NCBI GenBank assembly: GCA_937898525.1
Contig: CALCBC010000015.1
Span: 88,634-152,633, forward strand
Direction: 5' to 3'
From: an uncultured Sphingomonadales bacterium
GTDB lineage: Bacteria > Pseudomonadota > Alphaproteobacteria > Sphingomonadales > Sphingomonadaceae
Length of the DNA: 64,000 bases
This document shows positions 40,416 through 49,310 of this stretch, piece after piece. The position numbers and the translations under genes are program-made. Numbering within the stretch: position 1 is the stretch's first letter; each line of letters opens with the position of its first letter. Under the pieces are notes generated by a model that searched no databases, was not told the origin of the DNA, and saw nothing but the letters and a program-made list of their open reading frames with translations.

Positions 40416-42140
40416 ATGTTGCCCCGCACCCTGATCGTCTCCGCCGCCCTGCTGCTGGGCGCCTGCACCACGGCCACCGCGCAGACCGCCGCGCCTGCAA
40501 CTGCTGCCGAAACCGCGGCAACGCGCGGCGTGGTCAGCGCCGCCGACCCGCGCGCGGCCGAGGCCGGCGCCGAGATGCTGCGCCGGGGCGGCAGCGCGGC
40601 CGACGCGGCGATCGCGACGATGCTGGCGCTGACCGTGGTCGAGCCGCAGAGCTCGGGGATCGGCGGCGGCGGGTTCCTGGTCCACGGCGGCGCCGACGGC
40701 TCGATCGAGACACTCGACGGGCGTGAGACCGCGCCAGCCGCGGCGACGCCCGAATGGTTTCTCGATGACGAAGGCCGGCCGCGGCCGTTCCTCGAGGCGG
40801 TGCTCTCGGGGCTCAGCGTCGGCGTCCCCGGGAACGTCCGGCTGGCCGCCGAGGCTCACGAACGCCACGGCAAGCTCGCCTGGGCCGAACTGTTCGAGCC
40901 CGCGATCGCGCTTGCGCGCGACGGCTTCGCGATCAGCGAACGGCTGCACGAGTTCCTCGTCCGCGCACGCAACCGCGCAGCGCTCGAGGCCGAGGGGCAG
41001 GGGCTGTTCTACGACGAGCTCGGCGAGCCGCTGCCTGTTGGAACGGTAGTGCGCAATCCGGCGCTTGCGGCGACCTTCGCGCGGCTCGCCAAGGAAGGGC
41101 CCGAGGCGTTCTACGGCGGCGACAACGCCACCGCGATCGCGGTCCACGTCGCGGCCGAGACGCCGCATCCGGCCGGAATGACGGTGGCCGACATCGCCGG
41201 TTACCGGGTGGCCGAGCGCGATGCGGTGTGCGGCGACTACCGTGGCTACCGCATCTGCGGGATGGGTCCTCCCTCGTCGGGGGCGACGACCGTCTACGCG
41301 ATCCTCAAGCAGCTCGAGCGATTCGATCTCGGCGCGCTCGGACCCGACTCGCCGACCTTCTGGCACCTGTTCGCCGAATCGCAGCGGCTCGCCTATGCCG
41401 ACCGTGAACGGTACCTGGCCGATCCGGATTTCGTCTCGGTCCCCGTGGCTGGGCTGATGGACCCCGCCTATCTCGCCGCGCGCGGCGCGCTGATCGATCC
41501 CGCGAGCACGCTCGCCTCGGTCGTCCCGGGCACGCCGCAGGGCCTGGCGCTGACACCGCCCGACGGCGACGAGCCGGCGGAGAACGGCACTTCCCACTTC
41601 GTCGCCATCGACCGCGAGGGCAACGCGATCAGCTACACCTCGACGATCGAGGGCTCGTTCGGCTCGGGGCTGATGGTCGGCGGCTACTATCTCAACAACG
41701 AGCTGACCGACTTCAGCTTCTCGCCGACCGGTCCCGACGGCCAGCCCGTCGCCAACCGGGTCGAAGGCGGCAAGCGGCCGCGCAGCTCGATGGCGCCGAC
41801 GCTGGTCTACGACGCCGACGGCGAGCTTGTGCTCGCGGTCGGCGCCGCCGGCGGGGCGACGATCCCGGTGCAAGTGGCACGCGCGTTGATCGGGGTGATC
41901 GACTTCGGCCTGCCGCTCGCCGAAGCGATTGCGCTTCCGGTGCTGTTCGCGCCGGGCGACGCCCTGACGGTCGAGCAGGGCTCGGCGCTCGAGCCGATGA
42001 TCCCGCAATTGCAGGCGCTCGGCCACGCACAGGTCGGCGCGCGCAGCCTGCCGCTCAAGACCAACGGCGCCCAGCGGACTCCTGCCGGCTGGACCGGCGC
42101 CGCCGATCCGCGCAGCGAGGGGGCGGCGATAGGCGAGTAG
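40416..42140 (+). CDS. ggt: Gamma-glutamyltransferase, lipoprotein form
   Basis: A 574-residue Ntn-hydrolase precursor. The lipobox LLLGAC gives Cys15 or so as lipid anchor. Conserved parts are RGVVSAADPRAAEAGAEMLR, VEPQSSGIGGGGFLVH, LDGRETAP and the autocleavage site NGTSHFVAIDREGNAISYTS, with Thr as new N-terminal nucleophile. MAPTLVYD is near the C-terminus. It hydrolyses glutathione or transfers its gamma-glutamyl group in the periplasm. ATG 40416 starts the signal sequence. Confidence 0.9.
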   Translation: MLPRTLIVSAALLLGACTTATAQTAAPATAAETAATRGVVSAADPRAAEAGAEMLRRGGSAADAAIATMLALTVVEPQSSGIGGGGFLVHGGADGSIETLDGRETAPAAATPEWFLDDEGRPRPFLEAVLSGLSVGVPGNVRLAAEAHERHGKLAWAELFEPAIALARDGFAISERLHEFLVRARNRAALEAEGQGLFYDELGEPLPVGTVVRNPALAATFARLAKEGPEAFYGGDNATAIAVHVAAETPHPAGMTVADIAGYRVAERDAVCGDYRGYRICGMGPPSSGATTVYAILKQLERFDLGALGPDSPTFWHLFAESQRLAYADRERYLADPDFVSVPVAGLMDPAYLAARGALIDPASTLASVVPGTPQGLALTPPDGDEPAENGTSHFVAIDREGNAISYTSTIEGSFGSGLMVGGYYLNNELTDFSFSPTGPDGQPVANRVEGGKRPRSSMAPTLVYDADGELVLAVGAAGGATIPVQVARALIGVIDFGLPLAEAIALPVLFAPGDALTVEQGSALEPMIPQLQALGHAQVGARSLPLKTNGAQRTPAGWTGAADPRSEGAAIGE

Positions 42141-42244
42141 GTCGGCGTCCCTCGGGCGGTGCGGAGCAACCGCCCCTTGAGCGCGGCGCGCGCGCGCCTT
42201 AAGCCCGAAGCATAGGCGGAGCCGGCAAAGCGGCCCGATTTGGG

Positions 42245-44059
42245 ATGGAGGCGCTGCCCTTGCAGCTGACGGATTTCGCGGCCGCGCCGAACCTCGTGCG
42301 CCTGTTCCTCGATCGCGCCGACGAGCTCGGCGAACGACCGTTCCTAGCATCCGTCGAGGACGGCGCCTGGCAGTCGCTGAGCTGGGCCGAGACGGCGCGA
42401 CGGGTGTGCCTGCTGGCGGAAGCGCTGCGCCGCCTCGGGCTCGAATCCGGCGACCGCGTCGTGCTGGTGGCCGAAAACGGCCCCCAGTGGGCGATCGCCG
42501 ACCTCGCGATCATGGCCGCGGGCTGTATCACCACGCCGGCCTACACCACCAACACCGAGCGCGATCACCAGCACGTGCTCGAAAACTCGGGCGCCCGGGC
42601 GGTGATCGTCTCGACCCGCAAGCTGGCGCAGCCGCTGCTTCCGGCAGTGCTGCGCTCGGGCATCGCCGAGCACGTCATCGGCGTCGAGCCGCTGCGGCCG
42701 GGGCAGGCGGGTTTCGCGACGCACCTGTGGAGCGAGCTGATCGAAGGCGACGCGGCGGCGGCGCGTGCTGCGGTCGACGCGCGGATCGCCGGTATCGACC
42801 GCCGCGATCCGGCGTGCATCATCTACACCAGCGGCACCAGCGGCTTGCCGCGGGGTGTGTTGCTCCACCACGGGGCGATTCTGTGCAACATCGACGGCGC
42901 CGCCGAAATCCTCGCCGGCGACTTCGGCTGGGACAACGAGCGCTTTCTTTCATTCCTTCCCTTGAGCCACGCGCTCGAGCACACCGCCGGGCTGCACCTG
43001 CCGATCGGGCTCGGCGCCGAGATCTGGTTTGCCGAGGGTCTCGACAAGCTTGCCAGCAACATCGAGGAAGCGAAACCGACCTTCATGGTCGTGGTCCCCC
43101 GGCTGTTCGAACTGCTGCGCGGGCGGATCGTCAAGCAGGTCGAGAAGCAGGGGAAGGTGGCGAATTTCCTGCTCGACCAGGCGCTCGCACTGGCCGAGCG
43201 CCGCGCCTCGGGCCAGCGCCGGGTGACAGACTGGCCGATCGAGAAGCTGCTCGACATGACCCTGCGGCCGAAGATCCGCGCGAAGTTCGGCGGGCGGATC
43301 AAGGCGCTGGTCTCGGGCGGCGCGCCTCTCAACCCCGAGGTCGGCGCGTTCTTCGAAGCGATGGGCCTCGTCATGCTGCAGGGTTACGGCCAGACCGAGA
43401 GCGCGCCGGTGGTCAGCGTCAACTACCCCTCGGCCGGGATCAAGCTCGACACCGTGGGCCCGCCGCTCAAGGGCGTCGAGGTCCGGATCGCCGACGACGG
43501 CGAGATCCTCGTCCGCGGCGAGCTTGTCATGCTCGGCTACTGGCGAAACGAGGCCGATACCGCCAAGACGATCGTCGACGGCTGGCTGCATACCGGCGAC
43601 ATCGGCCACCTCGACGAGGCCGGGCGGATCGTCATCACCGACCGCAAGAAGGACATCATCGTCAACGACAAGGGCGACAACATCGCCCCGCAGAAGCTCG
43701 AGGGCATGCTGACGCTGCAGCCCGAGATCGCCCAGGCGATGGTCTCGGGCGACAAGCGGCCGTATATCGTCGCGTTGATCGTGCCCGATGCCGACTGGGC
43801 GTTCCAGTGGGCCAAGGCCAACGACGAGAAGTTCGACCTCTCCGCGCTGCAGGCGCTGCCCGCCTTCCGCAGTGCGATCCGCGCGGCGATCGACCGGGTC
43901 AACGCCGAGCTGTCGGTGATCGAGAAGATCCGCCAGTTCACGTTTGCCGACGAGCCGTTCGGGATCGAGAACGGCGAGATGACCCCGAGCCTCAAGATCC
44001 GCCGGCACAAGATCCGCGAGCGGTATGGAGAACGGATCGACGCCTTGTACAAGGCTTGA
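42245..44059 (+). CDS. Long-chain acyl-CoA synthetase, AMP-forming
   Basis: A 604-residue adenylate-forming enzyme of the long-chain (FAA1-like) type. It has DPACIIYTSGTSGLPRGVLL (ATP P-loop), FLPLSHALEHTAG, ALVSGGAPLNPEVGAFFEAM, MLQGYGQTESAPVVS, LHTGDIGHLD and ITDRKKDIIVNDKGDNIAPQ. It activates fatty acids to acyl-CoA for beta-oxidation or lipid synthesis. ATG 42245 gives a full N-terminus. The 104 bases upstream show no gene. A decayed repeat follows. Confidence 0.9.
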   Translation: MEALPLQLTDFAAAPNLVRLFLDRADELGERPFLASVEDGAWQSLSWAETARRVCLLAEALRRLGLESGDRVVLVAENGPQWAIADLAIMAAGCITTPAYTTNTERDHQHVLENSGARAVIVSTRKLAQPLLPAVLRSGIAEHVIGVEPLRPGQAGFATHLWSELIEGDAAAARAAVDARIAGIDRRDPACIIYTSGTSGLPRGVLLHHGAILCNIDGAAEILAGDFGWDNERFLSFLPLSHALEHTAGLHLPIGLGAEIWFAEGLDKLASNIEEAKPTFMVVVPRLFELLRGRIVKQVEKQGKVANFLLDQALALAERRASGQRRVTDWPIEKLLDMTLRPKIRAKFGGRIKALVSGGAPLNPEVGAFFEAMGLVMLQGYGQTESAPVVSVNYPSAGIKLDTVGPPLKGVEVRIADDGEILVRGELVMLGYWRNEADTAKTIVDGWLHTGDIGHLDEAGRIVITDRKKDIIVNDKGDNIAPQKLEGMLTLQPEIAQAMVSGDKRPYIVALIVPDADWAFQWAKANDEKFDLSALQALPAFRSAIRAAIDRVNAELSVIEKIRQFTFADEPFGIENGEMTPSLKIRRHKIRERYGERIDALYKA

Positions 44060-44076
44060 GCAGGCACGGGACTTCC

Positions 44077-44124
44077 GCGGCGAAGCCGCATTTCCCGAAC
44101 CATTTCGCACAACGGCATGAAGAT
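44077..44124. repeat. Decayed copy of the sufC-sufD type palindrome
   Basis: GCGGCGAAGCCGC (44077-44089) and TCGCACAACGGCATGAAGAT (44105-44124) resemble the hairpin and terminal arm of the 34986-35132 element. The order is changed and the second arm is not recognisable. The rest of the 209-base gap to the next gene (44060-44268) shows nothing else. Confidence 0.4.
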
Positions 44125-44268
44125 CTCGCCGTCTTGGCGAGCTTCGCTCCACGTCCTTGCGGCTTCGCGTCCGAGGCCGAAATGGATCGGCAATTCATCA
44201 GGCTGTGCGCCGCCGTGGCGGCAATGCACGTGCCCGTCGTCAGCGTCTGAAAATCCTTCTGGAGAGTT

Positions 44269-44790
44269 TCAGGCCGCTTCGGCCTCGACCTTCTCCGGAT
44301 AGAAGCACGGTTCGCGTTCGGACCAGGCGGCCGCGGTGGCGGCGGCTTCGCTGAGCGACTGGAGCAGCGTCTTGCGCCGGCGGGGGCGGATATGCGGCAG
44401 CGCGGCGGCGCCGCAGAAGGCGGCCGGGAGCCACGGGCGGACCCGTGCGCCGAGCAGGCGCTCGTAAAGGAAGCGGTAGGCCGAGAAGCTCGAAATCTGC
44501 TCCTGCGCGAGATCCTGAGCCGTGATGCGGATCAGCGCGCCGATGAACTCCTGCACACCGTCGAGCGCGGTTTCGGACGGGATTCGCTCGCGCAACGCGC
44601 GCAACTCGCGATAGGCGAAGTACTGTCGGCGGATCGCGTCGGTGCTGGCGCCCGACCACTGCTTGAAGGCGTCGCCGCGGCCGAGGCCGATGTCGAGGCT
44701 GCGCTCGATGAACAGCTGCTCGTCCTCGGTGAAGCTGGCGAATTCGCGCAGCTCGGCGATGGTCAGCGATGCGGTTCCCGACTTGGCCAT
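44269..44790 (-). CDS. Conserved hypothetical protein, likely soluble
   Basis: A 173-residue protein beginning MAKSGTASLTIAELREFASF. It is mainly helical by eye, with a basic Arg-rich patch (RPRRRKTLLQSL) and a C-terminal EREPCFYPEKVEAEAA. ATG 44790 has GGAGGGCTG upstream. I do not recognise the family; it looks like a conserved sphingomonad protein. The gene lies between the acyl-CoA synthetase (convergent) and thiSG (same strand, 77 bases upstream). Confidence 0.65.
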   Translation of the reverse strand: MAKSGTASLTIAELREFASFTEDEQLFIERSLDIGLGRGDAFKQWSGASTDAIRRQYFAYRELRALRERIPSETALDGVQEFIGALIRITAQDLAQEQISSFSAYRFLYERLLGARVRPWLPAAFCGAAALPHIRPRRRKTLLQSLSEAAATAAAWSEREPCFYPEKVEAEAA

Positions 44791-44867
44791 GACAGCCCTC
44801 CAGTTCGATGGAGGCAGTGTCACCCAACTTGGTTAAGGTCCGGCAAACACGCGGCCGGTTTCGTCGC

Positions 44868-45854
44868 CTAGATCAGCCCGGCCAGCGGGCTCGATGGATC
44901 GGCGTACTTGCGCGTCGCCATCCGCCCGGCGAGGTAGGCGTCGCGCCCGGCCTCGACCGCGAGCTTCATCGCCCGCGCCATCCGCACCGGGTCCTTCGCT
45001 TCGGCGATCGCGGTGTTCATCAGCACGCCGTCGCAACCGAGCTCCATTGCCACCGCCGCGTCGCTCGCTGTGCCGACGCCGGCGTCGACCAGCACCGGCA
45101 CCTTGGCGCCCTCGACGATCAGCCGGATCGTGACCCGGTTCTGGATCCCGAGCCCCGAGCCGATCGGCGCGCCGAGAGGCATGATCGCGACCGCGCCGGC
45201 CTCTTCGAGCTGCTTCGCCGCGATCGGGTCGTCGACGCAGTAGACCATCGGCTTGAAGCCCTCCTTGACGAGGATTTCGGTGGCCCTGAGCGTTTCGCGC
45301 ATGTCGGGATACAGCGTGCGCGCCTCGCCGAGCACCTCGAGCTTGACGAGGTCCCAGCCCCCCGCCTCGCGCGCAAGACGCAGCGTGCGGACTGCCTCCT
45401 CGGCAGTGAAACAGCCGGCCGTGTTGGGCAGGTAGGTGACCTTCTTCGGGTCGATGAAGTCGGTCAGCATCGGCGCCGAGGGGTCGGACACATTGACCCG
45501 CCGCACCGCGACGGTGACGATCTCTGCCCCGCTCGCCTCGAGCGCGGCGGCGTTCTGGGCGAAGTCCTTGTACTTGCCGGTTCCGACGATCAGCCGCGAG
45601 CGGAAGGTGCGCCCGGCGACGGTCCAGGTGTCGTCGCCCTCGCCGCTGCCGCCGCCGACGAAGTGGACGATCTCGAGCACGTCGCCATCGGCCAGCGCGG
45701 CCTCGGCCAGCGTCGAGCGCGGCACGATCGTGCCGTTGCGCTCGACCGCGACCTTCTCGGGCCTGAGGCCGAGCTCGGCGACCAGCTCGGCGACGGTCGC
45801 GGCGGAGGAACGGCGGGGCTCGCCGTTGACGGTCAGGGTGAGGGGGACGGTCAT
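44868..45854 (-). CDS. thiG: Fused sulfur carrier ThiS - thiazole synthase ThiG
   Basis: A 328-residue fusion. Residues 1-69 are ThiS (LTVNGEPRR, VAVERNGTIVPR, DGDVLEIVHFVGGG). Residues 75-328 are ThiG (FRSRLIVGTGKYKDF, KVTYLPNTAGCFTAEEAVRT, LVKLEVLGE, IMPLGAPIGSGLGI, PVLVDAGVGTASDAA). ThiG joins deoxyxylulose-5-phosphate, dehydroglycine and ThiS-thiocarboxylate to make the thiazole of thiamine. The ThiS Gly-Gly is internal here rather than C-terminal. Such fusions are known in databases. ATG 45854 starts ThiS. Confidence 0.9.
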   Translation of the reverse strand: MTVPLTLTVNGEPRRSSAATVAELVAELGLRPEKVAVERNGTIVPRSTLAEAALADGDVLEIVHFVGGGSGEGDDTWTVAGRTFRSRLIVGTGKYKDFAQNAAALEASGAEIVTVAVRRVNVSDPSAPMLTDFIDPKKVTYLPNTAGCFTAEEAVRTLRLAREAGGWDLVKLEVLGEARTLYPDMRETLRATEILVKEGFKPMVYCVDDPIAAKQLEEAGAVAIMPLGAPIGSGLGIQNRVTIRLIVEGAKVPVLVDAGVGTASDAAVAMELGCDGVLMNTAIAEAKDPVRMARAMKLAVEAGRDAYLAGRMATRKYADPSSPLAGLI

Positions 45855-46008
45855 CGCCGCTGCGAGATAGCGGGCCTGCCGCCCGGCGCAAGTCGCCGTG
45901 CCGCCCGCCGCGCGCGGCACTCGCGTCGTCGCGTGGTTCAGGTGACGGCAAGACGCCACCGCCGAAGCGGCCGCCCGGGGGCATGGTCACATGCAGAAGG
46001 ACTTGGGA

Positions 46009-46611
46009 ATGAAGACGATTCTTGCACTCTCCGCGCTCGCCGCGGCGCTCTCTGCCAGCCCGGCGCTGGCGCAGGCCAGCGCCCCGGGCGGATTCTACAT
46101 CGGCGCGCTCGGTGGCTACGAGGGCATCGACGTCGAATCGGCCGACGGATCGGTGACTGCCGACGCCGACGCGGCGGTCTACGGCATCAGCGCCGGTTAC
46201 GACCTGTCGCTCGGCAGCGCCTTCGTCGGCGTCGAGGGCGAGCTCTCGACCAGCGGCAACTCGACCCAGTTCCCCGACAGCTTCTCCGGCGCCCGCGAAG
46301 GGCTTGATGCCGACGGGCAGTACTACATCGGCGCCCGCGCGGGCTTCGCGCTGACCCCGGGCATAGCCGCCTATGGCAAGGTCGGTTACACCGCGCTCGA
46401 CACCCGGGCGTTCACCTCTTCGGGCTCGCTCGACGAGCTCGACGAGAACGCCAGCGGGCTCCGCTTCGGCGGCGGCGTCCAGGTCCAGCTGCCCGGCCCG
46501 CTCGAGGCGCGGCTCGAGTATCGCCGCTCGAAGTACGACAACGTCGGCGATGCCGACTTCGGCGACGCGACGACCGACCAGGTCGTGGCGGGGCTCGGAG
46601 TGCGGTTCTAA
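46009..46611 (+). CDS. Outer-membrane beta-barrel (opacity-like) protein
   Basis: A 200-residue protein with signal peptide MKTILALSALAAALSASP (cleavage near ALAQA). Alternating strands typical of an 8-stranded barrel end in a C-terminal Phe (VVAGLGVRF). Strands such as GGFYIGALGGYEG, QYYIGARAGFAL and LEARLEYRRSKYD support an OmpW/Opa-like porin family. ATG 46009 has AAGGA 8 bases upstream. It is monocistronic as far as I can see and divergent from thiSG. Confidence 0.82.
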   Translation: MKTILALSALAAALSASPALAQASAPGGFYIGALGGYEGIDVESADGSVTADADAAVYGISAGYDLSLGSAFVGVEGELSTSGNSTQFPDSFSGAREGLDADGQYYIGARAGFALTPGIAAYGKVGYTALDTRAFTSSGSLDELDENASGLRFGGGVQVQLPGPLEARLEYRRSKYDNVGDADFGDATTDQVVAGLGVRF

Positions 46612-46670
46612 CCGCGACTGGCGGCGCCCGCTCCATTGCCAACTCCGGCCGAGCTGGTCATGGCGGCCCG

Positions 46671-47735
46671 ATGCACGGACGGGTCGCAGGCGAGGGGACG
46701 GGGGCGCCGCCGGTCACGCGCGCGCGAGGGGCAGGCCTCAGACGCCTGCTTCTCGTCGCGCTGGTTACCCTCGGGCTCGCCCCGGGCACCTGGTGGCGTT
46801 CGCCGACGCCCGAGGAGCAGGCCCGCGAACCGCTGATCGTGACGCCCGAGCCGGTCGAGCCGTGGAGCTCGGGCGAGCTCGGGCTCCTCGGGGCCTGGCG
46901 GCTCGAAAGCGGCAACGGGCACTTTCACGGGTACTCCGCACTGGCGCTGCTTGACGACGGAACCCTGCTCGCGGCGAGCGACCGCGGGCGCAAGCTCCTC
47001 CTGCCGCTACCGCCTCCGAAGCGCGTGAACGCCGAGAGCCTGTCGTTGTTCTCGGGCGAGCGCGCCAACGCCAAATGGCAGTCGGACATCGAATCGCTGA
47101 CGCGCGACCCGGCCAGCGGGCGGCTGTGGGCCGGCTACGAAGGGGCCAACGTGATTGTGCGCTACGAGCGCGATTTCACGCGTCCGGTGCGAGTGGCTCC
47201 GTCGGCGATGCGCGACTGGCCCGGCAATTCCGGTCCGGAGGCGATGGTGCGGTTCGCTGACGGCCGCTTCGTGATCCTCTCGGAGGGCGACCCCGACTTC
47301 TTCAGCGACGGCGCGCCCGGGCTGTTGTTTTCCGGCGATCCGGTCGAGGGCAGCGAGCCCGTCGTCTTCCGCTTCCGCCCGCCCGAGGGCTTCAGCCCGG
47401 TCGACATTGCCCAGCTGCCCGGCGGCCGGGCGGTGATCCTCCTTCGGCGGGTCGACTGGGGCCTGCCGCCGGGGTTCTCGGGCAAGCTGGTCGTCGCCGA
47501 TCCGGCGACGATCGCACCGGGCGAAGACTGGGACTGGGAGCCACTGGCCGATCTCGGCCCGCCGCTGCCGATGGACAACTACGAGGGGCTCGCCGTGCAG
47601 CCGCTTGCCGATGGCTCGGCCGCGCTGTGGCTGATCTCGGACGACAACGCGATGCGCTTCCAGCGCACGCTGCTGCTCAAGCTGCTGTGGCGGCCAAACG
47701 AAAAGGCGCGCGGTGCAGACCGCGCGCCTCGCTGA
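46671..47735 (+). CDS. Esterase-like phytase-family protein, secreted
   Basis: A 354-residue protein with a basic N-terminus and one hydrophobic segment (about 24-40), a signal or anchor. The phytase-like propeller (PF13449 type) follows: LLAASDRGRKLLLPLPPP, SDIESLTRDPASGRLWAGYEG, GNSGPEAMVRFADGRFVILSEG, FSPVDIAQLPGGRAVILLRR, MDNYEGLAVQPLADG and LWLISDDN. Function within the family is unknown. The last codons contain the terminator stem that serves rpmB. Confidence 0.8.
   Translation: MHGRVAGEGTGAPPVTRARGAGLRRLLLVALVTLGLAPGTWWRSPTPEEQAREPLIVTPEPVEPWSSGELGLLGAWRLESGNGHFHGYSALALLDDGTLLAASDRGRKLLLPLPPPKRVNAESLSLFSGERANAKWQSDIESLTRDPASGRLWAGYEGANVIVRYERDFTRPVRVAPSAMRDWPGNSGPEAMVRFADGRFVILSEGDPDFFSDGAPGLLFSGDPVEGSEPVVFRFRPPEGFSPVDIAQLPGGRAVILLRRVDWGLPPGFSGKLVVADPATIAPGEDWDWEPLADLGPPLPMDNYEGLAVQPLADGSAALWLISDDNAMRFQRTLLLKLLWRPNEKARGADRAPR
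47705..47728 (-). terminator. rpmB terminator embedded in the phytase-like gene
   Basis: A perfect 10-base stem (GGCGCGCGGT / ACCGCGCGCC) has a four-base loop. On the minus strand it is followed by UUUUCGUUU. It lies about 30 bases past the rpmB stop and inside the last ten codons of the convergent gene, so that tail is constrained by both functions. Confidence 0.7.
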
Positions 47736-47756
47736 ACTGGCACCGATTCGCGGCGG

Positions 47757-48047
47757 TCAGGCCGAGGCGGCGACCGCCTTCTTGAGCTCGCGCTTCACCT
47801 TGAGTGCGCGCGGGCTGAGCTTGTCGTCCGAGGTCTTGAGCAGCCAGTTGTCGAGGCCGCCGTTGTGTTCGACCGAGCGCAGGCCGTGAGTCGAGACGCG
47901 GAACTTGAACCCGCGGTCGAGCTTCTCGGAGAGCAGCGTCACGTTCTGCAGGTTGGGCAGGAAGACGCGCTTGGTCTTGTTGTTCGCGTGGCTCACGTTG
48001 TGGCCGATCTGGCGGCCCTTGCCGGTCAGTTCGCAGATGCGCGACAT
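47757..48047 (-). CDS. rpmB: 50S ribosomal protein L28
   Basis: A 96-residue L28 of the longer alphaproteobacterial type. It starts MSRICELTGKGRQIGHNVSH and continues ANNKTKRVFLPNLQNV, LDRGFKFRVSTHGLRSVEHN, GLDNWLL and a basic C-terminal helix. L28 binds 23S rRNA near the exit-site region. ATG 48047 is the family start. It is monocistronic and divergent from tadA. Zinc-binding Cys pairs seen in some L28 forms are absent, so this is the zinc-independent type. Confidence 0.96.
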   Translation of the reverse strand: MSRICELTGKGRQIGHNVSHANNKTKRVFLPNLQNVTLLSEKLDRGFKFRVSTHGLRSVEHNGGLDNWLLKTSDDKLSPRALKVKRELKKAVAASA

Positions 48048-48130
48048 GGTTCGTCTCTCGAAAATCTTGCTCAGGGGGTGTCCCGGAAAGCGGCGCGCAT
48101 AGCGGCGAGGCCCGCTTGCGTCAACCAACG

Positions 48131-48607
48131 ATGGCGAATAGCGCAAGCGGCGTGACCCGCTGGCCGCTTCCCTCGCCGATGGCGCGCGCGCTCGAGCTGG
48201 CCCGCGAGGCCGAGCGCGCCGGCGAAGTGCCGGTCGGTGCGGTGGTTGTAAGGGATGGCGCCATCGTCGGCGAGGGCCACAACTCACCCCGCGCCCTGTC
48301 CGACCCGACCGCGCACGCCGAAATCGTTGCGCTGAGGAAGGCGGCCGCCGCGCTCGGCAACGAGCGGCTCGACGGTTGCGAGCTGTGGGTTACGCTCGAA
48401 CCCTGCGCGATGTGCGCCGGGGCCGTCGCGCATGCGCGAATCGCTCGCCTCTATTACGGCGCGGCCGACCCGAAGGGCGGCGCCGTCGAGCACGGTGCGC
48501 GCGTGTTCGACCAGCCGCAGTGCCTCCATCGGCCCGAGGTCTATCCGGGGATCGGCGAGGAGCCGGCCGCGGCGCTGCTGCGGAAGTTCTTTGCCGAACG
48601 GCGCTAG
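48131..48607 (+). CDS. tadA: tRNA adenosine(34) deaminase
   Basis: A 158-residue deaminase with HAE at 62-64 (TAHAEIVALRKA) and PCAMCAGAVAHARI from residue 91 (zinc ligands Cys92, Cys95). It also has LYYGAADPKGGAVEHG. TadA makes inosine at the wobble position of tRNA-Arg(ACG). ATG 48131 is used; the segment before residue 17 is variable. Its TAG stop overlaps the stop of the convergent RNase T2 gene by three bases. Confidence 0.94.
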   Translation: MANSASGVTRWPLPSPMARALELAREAERAGEVPVGAVVVRDGAIVGEGHNSPRALSDPTAHAEIVALRKAAAALGNERLDGCELWVTLEPCAMCAGAVAHARIARLYYGAADPKGGAVEHGARVFDQPQCLHRPEVYPGIGEEPAAALLRKFFAERR

Positions 48608-49308
48608 AGCCCGCGCCAGATGGTCACGGGGAGTGCATCGCCGGGCCCGAAGCGGCGCGCGTCGCAGCGGGTCGGCGCGAACGCCCGATCATAGCAGAGG
48701 CGCATTTCCTCGAGCCAGCCGCGTTCGTTGACCACCAGCCCAATGTGCTCGGGCTGCCACCCCGGATTGGCCTCGGCGAACTCGAGCCGGATGCGGCCAG
48801 CTGTGAGGTTCTCGCGCCGCGACAGGCGGTCGAAATCGGGCCAGCGCAGGCGGTTCCACAACAGCCGGACCGTGCCGAAATAGCTCTCGGGCGTCGGGGA
48901 CATGCAGGCACCGTGCTTGGCCCACTCATGCGCGAGCAGCGCGGCCGACGGGGTCATGCACAGGTTGCGTGCAAGTTCCCGCCCGGTCGGTGCTCGCTGC
49001 GCGGGGCACCACTGCGGCCAGGCGGCGCCCCGGCCTTCGGGCCACAAGCCGTGGACGACGAAGCCGAAGCGCCCATCGCGGCCCGAGCATTGCCGCCGGT
49101 CGGCAACGCGCGTCTCGCGGCCGTGGCAGTACTCGGGTGACCAGCTGAGCGCGAGCGTATAGCCGGTTATCGGAACGCGCCGCACCGGGCCGTCGCGCGG
49201 TGCGGCGGGCACGGCGACGGTGACCGGCGCGCGGCATTGGTAGGCCTGCGCGAGCGCCGGAGCGGGAACGAGCGCGAGGGCCGCGGACAGGGTTGCCGCG
49301 GCGCGCAT
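48604..49308 (-). CDS. Secreted ribonuclease T2
   Basis: A 234-residue protein with signal peptide (cleavage near APALAQA). Both T2 active-site motifs are present: FGFVVHGLWPEG and HEWAKHGACM. Six or more Cys suggest disulfides. RNase T2 cuts single-stranded RNA through 2',3'-cyclic phosphates in the periplasm or outside. ATG 49308 lies 2 bases after the upstream membrane-protein stop, so the pair is co-transcribed. Confidence 0.9.
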   Translation of the reverse strand: MRAAATLSAALALVPAPALAQAYQCRAPVTVAVPAAPRDGPVRRVPITGYTLALSWSPEYCHGRETRVADRRQCSGRDGRFGFVVHGLWPEGRGAAWPQWCPAQRAPTGRELARNLCMTPSAALLAHEWAKHGACMSPTPESYFGTVRLLWNRLRWPDFDRLSRRENLTAGRIRLEFAEANPGWQPEHIGLVVNERGWLEEMRLCYDRAFAPTRCDARRFGPGDALPVTIWRGL

Positions 49309-49310
49309 CG

